From Balneolales bacterium (lineage in GTDB: Bacteria; Bacteroidota; Rhodothermia; Balneolales; Natronogracilivirgulaceae), in the NCBI GenBank assembly GCA_007133995.1, contig SLLP01000020.1:1-10037 (forward strand): a stretch of 10,037 nt of DNA, in the 5' to 3' direction. The notes beneath the pieces were generated by a model that saw nothing but the letters and a program-made list of their open reading frames with translations, was not told the origin of the DNA and ran no database searches. The position numbers and the translations under genes are program-made. Every line of letters begins with the position of its first letter. Position 1 is the stretch's first letter. Positions 5,355 to 10,037 of the stretch are shown piece after piece.

Positions 5355-6875
5355 TCACATCAGTCCATATTGATCTATTTTCCGGTATAACGTTCGTTCG
5401 CTCATTCCAAGTATCTGCGCGGCTTTACGCCGGTTGCCACGGTACTTCTCCAGCGCCCGCTGAATCAGAAATATTTCCATCTCCTCAACGGAGGGCAGGT
5501 CTTCCTTTTCGAAAAGTTTCATAACCATTCGCTGGTCCTCACTGAGGGATGCGGCAGTCCCGCCGGCAATGGTTTCGGATGATACATCGGTATCAGATCC
5601 CGCAGATTTCCCAGTTGCACCGAAATCGATGCCAGGTTCGCCGGATTTTTGCTTTCCGCCAGCTGTACCGGCATGTTTATGCCTGTTGTCCTCTGCTTTT
5701 CGGATGTATTCTTCCGGAAAATCTTCCTCAAAATCCGCAGCACTCTCGCTACCCCCACCATCGTCAATATCGACATCGGAAAACGGTTTAGTGCCAACGG
5801 CATACTCTGATATATCTTTTATGGAGGAACCATGTTTTGGGTCTTTTTGAGGGCGAATTACAGGTCCGGAGGGAGCCGGAAGCGACTTCGGAACGTTTCC
5901 TCCATGGTAGGTCTGGTAAAACAGTGAGCCCAACATCTTTTTCATGTCGCTCATTTCATGCTTCATGTCCAGCAGAACTCGGTAAAACAGATGCATGTCC
6001 TCCTCGCTGCGAGACGAATGAAACGAGCCGCTATGATCCTTGTCCTGGCCAAAAACCATAGGCAGGTTGTCTGGCGAGCCCAGCTTCTGGCGTCCCTTCA
6101 GATATTTTTTAAGCACTTCCTCATCCACATACTGCGATTTTTCAAGTACGACTAGCTGCTCTGCGACATTGCGCAGCTCCCGGATGTTGCCGGGCCATCG
6201 ATAGGAGAGCAACAGCCTTCTGGCGCCATCTGACATCCCGCGGAATACCGAATCGTACTTTCTGGCAAAATCATTTACAAATTCCCGAAATATTAGCAAG
6301 ATATCCTGGCCGCGGTCTCGCAACGGTGGTATTTTTATCATGACCGTATTCAGCCTGTAAAACAGATCCTCCCGAAAATCACCGCTCTCAACACTTTTCC
6401 AGAGATCCTTGTTGGATGCAGCTACCACACGAACATCCACTTTTCGCAATTTGCTTGAACCGACCCGAAAAAACTCACCCGACTCCAGAATGCGAAGCAA
6501 CTTCACCTGAACACTCTTCGGGGTGTCGACGATTTCATCAAGGAATATGGTGCCACCGTCAGCCTGTTCGAAATAGCCCATTCGTGATTCGTGAGCACCG
6601 GTATAGGCCCCTTTTTCGTGACCGAACAATTCACTTTCAATGATGCCCTCGGGTATGGCCCCACAGTTCACTATAACCAGGTTTTTTTTCTTTCGCGGGC
6701 TGAGTTCGTGAATGGCACGAGCTGCAACATCCTTTCCAACACCGGTTTCGCCGCTCAGTAATACGGTGATATCGGTCGGGGCCACCTGCAGAACTTTATC
6801 CAGTGCCTGGGTAAGGGCAGGTGATTCTCCTGTGATTCCGTATTTTTTCTGGAGTTGTTTTCGATCCAGCGGCAT
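5355..6875 (-). CDS. Sigma-54 enhancer-binding activator without receiver domain
   Basis: A 506-residue bacterial enhancer-binding protein. The AAA+ domain (about 14-245) starts almost at the N-terminus: Walker A GETGVGKD (42-49), the sigma-54-contacting loop GAYTGA (89-94), Walker B GGTIFLDE (107-114), arginine fingers in FREDLFYRL (R168, R174), PPLRDR (183-188) and YRWPGNIREL. There is no receiver, GAF or PAS domain before it. A roughly 200-residue linker follows, with a possible helical segment at 293-320 and a low-complexity acidic, Gly/Ser-rich part at 335-445. The C-terminal Fis-type HTH (464-505, NRRKAAQILGMSERTLYRKI) binds DNA. It remodels RNA polymerase with RpoN at its target promoters, which are not visible here. 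It lies 5 nt after miaB and 1 nt before lptE, so it is probably co-transcribed with both. Activity may be set by level or partner proteins rather than phosphorylation. Confidence 0.93.
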   Translation of the reverse strand: MPLDRKQLQKKYGITGESPALTQALDKVLQVAPTDITVLLSGETGVGKDVAARAIHELSPRKKKNLVIVNCGAIPEGIIESELFGHEKGAYTGAHESRMGYFEQADGGTIFLDEIVDTPKSVQVKLLRILESGEFFRVGSSKLRKVDVRVVAASNKDLWKSVESGDFREDLFYRLNTVMIKIPPLRDRGQDILLIFREFVNDFARKYDSVFRGMSDGARRLLLSYRWPGNIRELRNVAEQLVVLEKSQYVDEEVLKKYLKGRQKLGSPDNLPMVFGQDKDHSGSFHSSRSEEDMHLFYRVLLDMKHEMSDMKKMLGSLFYQTYHGGNVPKSLPAPSGPVIRPQKDPKHGSSIKDISEYAVGTKPFSDVDIDDGGGSESAADFEEDFPEEYIRKAEDNRHKHAGTAGGKQKSGEPGIDFGATGKSAGSDTDVSSETIAGGTAASLSEDQRMVMKLFEKEDLPSVEEMEIFLIQRALEKYRGNRRKAAQILGMSERTLYRKIDQYGLM

Positions 6876-6880
6876 GTCGG

Positions 6881-8242
6881 TTAAGCAGTGACGGATTCAG
6901 CGGCAGTTTCGGTGAGGGAAACCTTGCGCAGAGCCGTGGCTTTAAGCGTAGCTGAGGTGCAGTCGGTAATCTCAACTTCGACATAGTCGCCCCGCTGCAG
7001 GGTCTCCTTGTCGAAGATAACCATTTTATTGGTATCAGTCCGACCCGAGAGCTGATCTTCCGACCGCTTGCTTGTCCCTTCAACAAGCACAATGTGGCGC
7101 CTGCCGATTTCCTGGCGGTTGAGTCCTGACGCAACTTGTTGTTGCAGCTCAATGATCTCCGCCAGCCGGCGTTTTTTTACCTCCTCGGGTACATCATCCC
7201 TGAACTTGCGGTGGGCCAGGGTGCGCTCACGCTCCGAGTAGGCGAACATGTAGGCCAGGTCGTATTCTACCCGCTCCATGATGTCGAGCGTGTCGCGGTG
7301 CTGCTCTTCGGTCTCGCCGCAGAAGCCGGCAATGATGTCGGTGGACAGGGAAACACCAGGTATGGTGCGACGCATCTTTTCGATCAGTTCCAGGTACTCC
7401 TCGCGCGTGTAGGTCCGTCGCATGCGCTCCAGTACCTCGTTGTTGCCCGACTGGATGGGGATGTGGATGTAGTTGCACACGTTGTGCCGTTCGCGCACCA
7501 CATGCAGGAACTCATCCGGGAAATCCTTGGGGTGCGATGTCGAGAAACGGATGCGCATCTCGGGGTCGATCAGGCTGCAGCGATACATCAGCTCTGCAAA
7601 ATTCCGCCCTTCATGATTGTAGGAGTTCACGTTCTGGCCCAGAAGAGTGACTTCCCGGTACCCCTGTTCACTCAGGAGCTTGAATTCATCCAGGACACTA
7701 TCGACCGGACGACTGCGCTCGCGTCCGCGTGTGAAAGGAACCACGCAGAAAGAACACATATTATCGCATCCCCTCATCACCGACACGAAGGCTGAAACAC
7801 CGTTACCGGTGGTTCGAACCGGAGTGATATCGGCATAGGTTTCTTCCTGCGAGAGGATCACGTTGACTGCCTTGCGACCGTCTTCAACCTCCGAGAGCAG
7901 ATGCGGGATATCCCTGTACGCATCCGGACCGACAACCATATCCACCAGTTTCTCACGCTCCAGAAAACGCTCCCGAAGCCGTTCGGCCATGCATCCAAGC
8001 ACACCGACGATCAAGTCACCATTACGCTGCTTTTTAAGCGACCGAAAGTAATTGAGCCGGTTCCACACTTTCTGCTCGGCATTATCACGTATGGAGCAGG
8101 TATTGATGAAGATCAGTGAAGCCTCCTCCGGAGTACGGACCGGCTTCATGCCACCCTCAACCATGATCGAGTTGACAATTTCGGAGTCGGCGAAGTTCAT
8201 CTGACAGCCGTATGTTTCGATGTAAAAAGTCTGATCAGTCAA
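6881..8242 (-). CDS. miaB: tRNA-2-methylthio-N6-isopentenyladenosine37 synthase (MiaB)
   Basis: A radical-SAM methylthiotransferase that converts i6A37 to ms2i6A37 in tRNAs reading UNN codons. The N-terminal MTTase domain has the auxiliary [4Fe-4S] cysteines C13 (YGCQMN), C49 (NTCSIRDNAEQK) and C84 (LGCMAE). The radical-SAM CxxxCxxC is C159, C163 and C166 (GCDNMCSFC), followed by VPFTRGRERSRP, typical of MiaB. A TRAM RNA-binding domain covers about 383-440. The length is 453 residues with the TTG start at 8240-8242, which puts the first conserved motif at residues 6-15 as in the family. The start lies 20 nt after the pyrE stop, with a weak GGAAA upstream. A GTG at 8303-8305 would add 21 residues and overlap pyrE by 43 nt, which is less likely. 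GFCGET replaces the common GFPGET. Confidence 0.95.
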   Translation of the reverse strand: MTDQTFYIETYGCQMNFADSEIVNSIMVEGGMKPVRTPEEASLIFINTCSIRDNAEQKVWNRLNYFRSLKKQRNGDLIVGVLGCMAERLRERFLEREKLVDMVVGPDAYRDIPHLLSEVEDGRKAVNVILSQEETYADITPVRTTGNGVSAFVSVMRGCDNMCSFCVVPFTRGRERSRPVDSVLDEFKLLSEQGYREVTLLGQNVNSYNHEGRNFAELMYRCSLIDPEMRIRFSTSHPKDFPDEFLHVVRERHNVCNYIHIPIQSGNNEVLERMRRTYTREEYLELIEKMRRTIPGVSLSTDIIAGFCGETEEQHRDTLDIMERVEYDLAYMFAYSERERTLAHRKFRDDVPEEVKKRRLAEIIELQQQVASGLNRQEIGRRHIVLVEGTSKRSEDQLSGRTDTNKMVIFDKETLQRGDYVEVEITDCTSATLKATALRKVSLTETAAESVTA

Positions 8243-8262
8243 AATAAACGAGATTTTCCAGG

Positions 8263-8913
8263 TCAGTTGGTCCCGACAGGCCAGGTCTCCGGATTCTGGC
8301 GCCACTCACTCAAAAAATCGACATCGCTTTCCTGAATTGTTCCTTTTTCCAGAGCGACATCCACCAGCGTGGTATAGTCCGTTAACGCGTAAAAAGGAAT
8401 GTTGTGATCCGATATGTTCTTATTGGAGACATCAAAACCGTAGGTGAATATGGTTAGCAGGGCCCGGACATCAGCACCGATAAACTGGAGTGCTTCCACC
8501 ACAGACATGGCCGAGGTGCCTGTGGAGATCAGATCCTCAATGACCACAGTGGATTCTCCTTTGCGAACACCTCCTTCAATCTGGTTTCCCATGCCGTAGG
8601 CTTTGGCTTTGGCTCTTACGTATGCCATCGGCTTGTCAAGCAGGTCTGAGACCCAGGCGGCATGGGGAATGCCGGCTGTCGCTGTACCTGTGATGACATC
8701 TACATGTCCGATTTGACCGGTGACCACATCCGCAAGTTTATGTGCGATCTTTTTTCTGAGCTCCGGATAGAGAATGGTCAGCCGATTATCGCAATAAATG
8801 GGCGAGTTCCACCCGGATGACCAGACAAATGGATTCTCAGGTCGCAACAAAATGGCATTGATATCCAGAAGTTCTGATGCCAGTTCCCGTGCAAATTGTT
8901 GATCGGTAATCAT
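8263..8913 (-). CDS. pyrE: Orotate phosphoribosyltransferase
   Basis: A 216-residue type I phosphoribosyltransferase, the usual length. It joins orotate and PRPP to orotidine 5'-monophosphate in de novo pyrimidine synthesis (cytosol, dimer). LLRPENPFVWSSGWNSPIYCDNR is the N-terminal OPRT signature. TGTATAGIPHAAWVSD is the orotate/PPi loop. YVRAKAKAYGMGNQIEG is the flexible catalytic loop. TVVIEDLISTGTS (122-134) is the PRPP-binding motif with acidic E126/D127. In the catalytic loop, Tyr106 stands where the E. coli/Salmonella enzymes have the conserved His105; Lys104 matches Lys103. It starts 80 nt after pgpA, with palindromes in the gap, and is followed after 20 nt by miaB. The ATG at 8913 lacks a good Shine-Dalgarno. 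Confidence 0.95.
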   Translation of the reverse strand: MITDQQFARELASELLDINAILLRPENPFVWSSGWNSPIYCDNRLTILYPELRKKIAHKLADVVTGQIGHVDVITGTATAGIPHAAWVSDLLDKPMAYVRAKAKAYGMGNQIEGGVRKGESTVVIEDLISTGTSAMSVVEALQFIGADVRALLTIFTYGFDVSNKNISDHNIPFYALTDYTTLVDVALEKGTIQESDVDFLSEWRQNPETWPVGTN

Positions 8914-8958
8914 ATATGGCGTGTCTCAATTCTGCTGTCTTTTCAGTTTCCGTTGCAT

Positions 8959-8983
8959 ACTTCAAATTTTGAAGTTCTAGAAC
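8959..8983. promoter_or_regulatory. Two abutting palindromes upstream of pyrE
   Basis: ACTTCAAA-T-TTTGAAGT (8959-8975) is a perfect 8-bp dyad around one base. GTTCTAGAAC (8974-8983) is a perfect 10-bp palindrome that overlaps it by two bases. Both lie in the 80-nt gap between the pgpA stop and the pyrE start, the first ending 45 nt upstream of the pyrE ATG. No T-run follows on the minus strand, so they are not an obvious terminator. An operator or leader hairpin controlling pyrE is possible. No clear PyrR-type attenuator was seen. Confidence 0.4.
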
Positions 8984-8993
8984 CGAAAAAAGT

Positions 8994-9476
8994 TTATAGA
9001 ATGACAAAGATAATAAATAACAGACACATTTGCGCATACATGCCGGCAACTATGTCATCCAGCAGAACACCCCAACCGCCCTCGGTATTTTGTATGGCAC
9101 CGATACCCAGGGGCTTGAGGATATCAAAAAGTCTGAAGAGAATGAAACCGGAGACAAATACCAAAAGGTTATATTCCCAGCTGGTGTAAATTGGAATAAA
9201 AAGAAATACGATAGCCTGGCCTGCAAATTCATCAGATACACACTCGGCTGGATCGGGTCCCAGTTGTTTTTCAATTCCGTTGGCCGACAGAAGCGTGGCC
9301 AGCGAAAAGATCACAGCCAGGATAAGGGGACCAAAAAGGGGATGGATATATTGCGAGGCCAGATAGATCAGTGGCAACGATGCCAGACTGGCCCAGGTGC
9401 CGGGAAATTTGGGCAGAAAACCGATATAAAGCACACTGCCTGTTAAAACTGCCAAACTATTTTTTTTTTCACTCAC
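8994..9476 (-). CDS. pgpA: Phosphatidylglycerophosphatase A
   Basis: A 160-residue inner-membrane enzyme that removes phosphate from phosphatidylglycerol phosphate to give phosphatidylglycerol. Family motifs are complete: GFLPKFPGTWASL (19-31), DPAECVSDEFAGQ (75-87), FDILKP (117-122) and GGWGVLLDDIVAGMYA (133-148) with the conserved acidic pair D140/D141. Hydrophobic segments at about 32-64, 88-118 and 142-160 fit its membrane location. The start is GTG (9474-9476), and GTGAGTGA overlaps the pgsA stop by 8 nt, so translation is coupled to the enzyme that makes its substrate. Codons 3-6 form a run of ten A (complement of T 9460-9469), a possible slippage site. An 80-nt gap separates it from pyrE. 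Confidence 0.93.
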   Translation of the reverse strand: MSEKKNSLAVLTGSVLYIGFLPKFPGTWASLASLPLIYLASQYIHPLFGPLILAVIFSLATLLSANGIEKQLGPDPAECVSDEFAGQAIVFLFIPIYTSWEYNLLVFVSGFILFRLFDILKPLGIGAIQNTEGGWGVLLDDIVAGMYAQMCLLFIIFVIL

Positions 9477-10037
9477 GAGTAAAAAGCCTCCTGTTGATTG
9501 CCAGGTATTCCAATCCGGTGTAGACGGTAACGATCATCACAAATACAAACAACCAACCAGGTATTCCGGTCGCCAACAGCTGCTTTGCGAGATCGCCCGG
9601 CATGCCCCCGGCTTTCATGACCACACCGTTCAACAGCATAAGATACAGAAATACCATTTGTACAAACGTTTTTACTTTGGCTGAGTCCCTGGTTTGCATG
9701 GTGATTCCGCGTTGCTCTGCCCAAACCCGCAATCCGGTAATGAATATATCCCGAAAAACAATAACCGCGATGATCCACCACGGAAATTGTGCTGCGTCAA
9801 TAAACGGAAGGCATAGAAATCCGGCAAAGGTAAGGATCTTGTCGGCCAGTGGATCCAGAAATGTTCCCAGACCGGAAGTAACATTGTAACGGCGTGCATA
9901 ATATCCGTCCAGATAGTCAGTTATAGCAGCAAAAATGAAGACAGCCATGCCCAATGCCGCCCAGATCACCGCATCCTGAAGATAGAGGTAGAAAAAGAGG
10001 GGCGCCAAAAGTATACGGAGGGCACTGAGTATATTCG
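9469..10037 (-). CDS. pgsA: CDP-diacylglycerol-glycerol-3-phosphate 3-phosphatidyltransferase (5' partial)
   Basis: The frame is open to the right edge, so the start is outside the window; 188 residues are visible. The first visible residues, NILSALRILLAPLFF, match the usual PgsA N-terminus (PNxLTxxRIxLxP), so only a few residues are missing. The CDP-alcohol phosphatidyltransferase signature is complete: D40, D43-G44, A47-R48, G57, D61 and D65 in DYLDGYYARRYNVTSGLGTF followed by LDPLADK. The enzyme is an integral inner-membrane protein with about five to six hydrophobic helices and makes phosphatidylglycerol phosphate from CDP-diacylglycerol and glycerol 3-phosphate. The adjacent, overlapping pgpA performs the next step, which favours PgsA over other members of the family such as phosphatidylserine synthase. 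Confidence 0.94.
   Translation of the reverse strand, partial: NILSALRILLAPLFFYLYLQDAVIWAALGMAVFIFAAITDYLDGYYARRYNVTSGLGTFLDPLADKILTFAGFLCLPFIDAAQFPWWIIAVIVFRDIFITGLRVWAEQRGITMQTRDSAKVKTFVQMVFLYLMLLNGVVMKAGGMPGDLAKQLLATGIPGWLFVFVMIVTVYTGLEYLAINRRLFTRE

Noticed and set aside
7136..7795. 219-codon open frame on the plus strand opposite miaB
   Set aside because: It is fully antisense to a clear MiaB with all motifs, has no recognisable domain, and is explained by the GC-rich codon use of that part of miaB.
8243..8305. Longer MiaB starting at GTG 8303-8305
   Set aside because: It would overlap the end of pyrE by 43 nt and put 21 extra residues before a motif that is normally near the N-terminus. 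It is kept only as an alternative.

Overview
This is an ordinary chromosomal housekeeping region, probably from the Balneolota/Rhodothermota side of the Bacteroidota superphylum. The lineage is an inference. It rests on an lptE-family lipoprotein gene directly downstream of a sigma-54 activator, a Bacteroidota-like TTG-N20-TAnnTTTG promoter before the L31 gene, mostly weak Shine-Dalgarno sites, MiaB with a GFCGET variant, and an Omp-type barrel. No tRNA, rRNA, CRISPR, transposase or phage gene was seen. I found no convincing new multi-gene system; the points of interest are regulatory dyads, a coding minisatellite and single-gene oddities.

Layout, left to right. Positions 1-1738 (+): the 3' part of an aminodeoxychorismate lyase-like gene (pabC) overlaps pabB, so two steps of p-aminobenzoate synthesis for folate lie together. 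Positions 1946-2449 (-): a small secreted outer-membrane beta-barrel protein with its own terminator. Positions 2450-2809: an AT-rich divergent intergenic region with a good promoter for the next gene. Positions 2810-3034 (+): a cysteine-free ribosomal protein L31 with a strong terminator at 3079-3120. Positions 3194-3841 (+): a glyoxalase II-like metallo-beta-lactamase-fold hydrolase, preceded by a perfect 7-bp inverted repeat that could be an operator.

From 3922 to the right edge all genes are on the minus strand. In transcription order they are pgsA (5' end cut by the window), pgpA, pyrE, miaB, a sigma-54 activator, lptE and a TPR-like protein with an (EPEPEL)7 repeat. pgsA/pgpA overlap by 8 nt and give phosphatidylglycerol phosphate and then phosphatidylglycerol. 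pyrE, miaB, the activator and lptE are spaced by 20, 5 and 1 nt and look co-transcribed. An 80-nt gap with two palindromes separates pgpA from pyrE, and a 97-nt gap separates lptE from the repeat protein. The grouping mixes membrane lipid synthesis, pyrimidine synthesis, tRNA modification and LPS export, as is common for housekeeping clusters.

Several starts are not ATG (GTG for pgpA, probably TTG for miaB). The middle of miaB is richer in GC than its surroundings.
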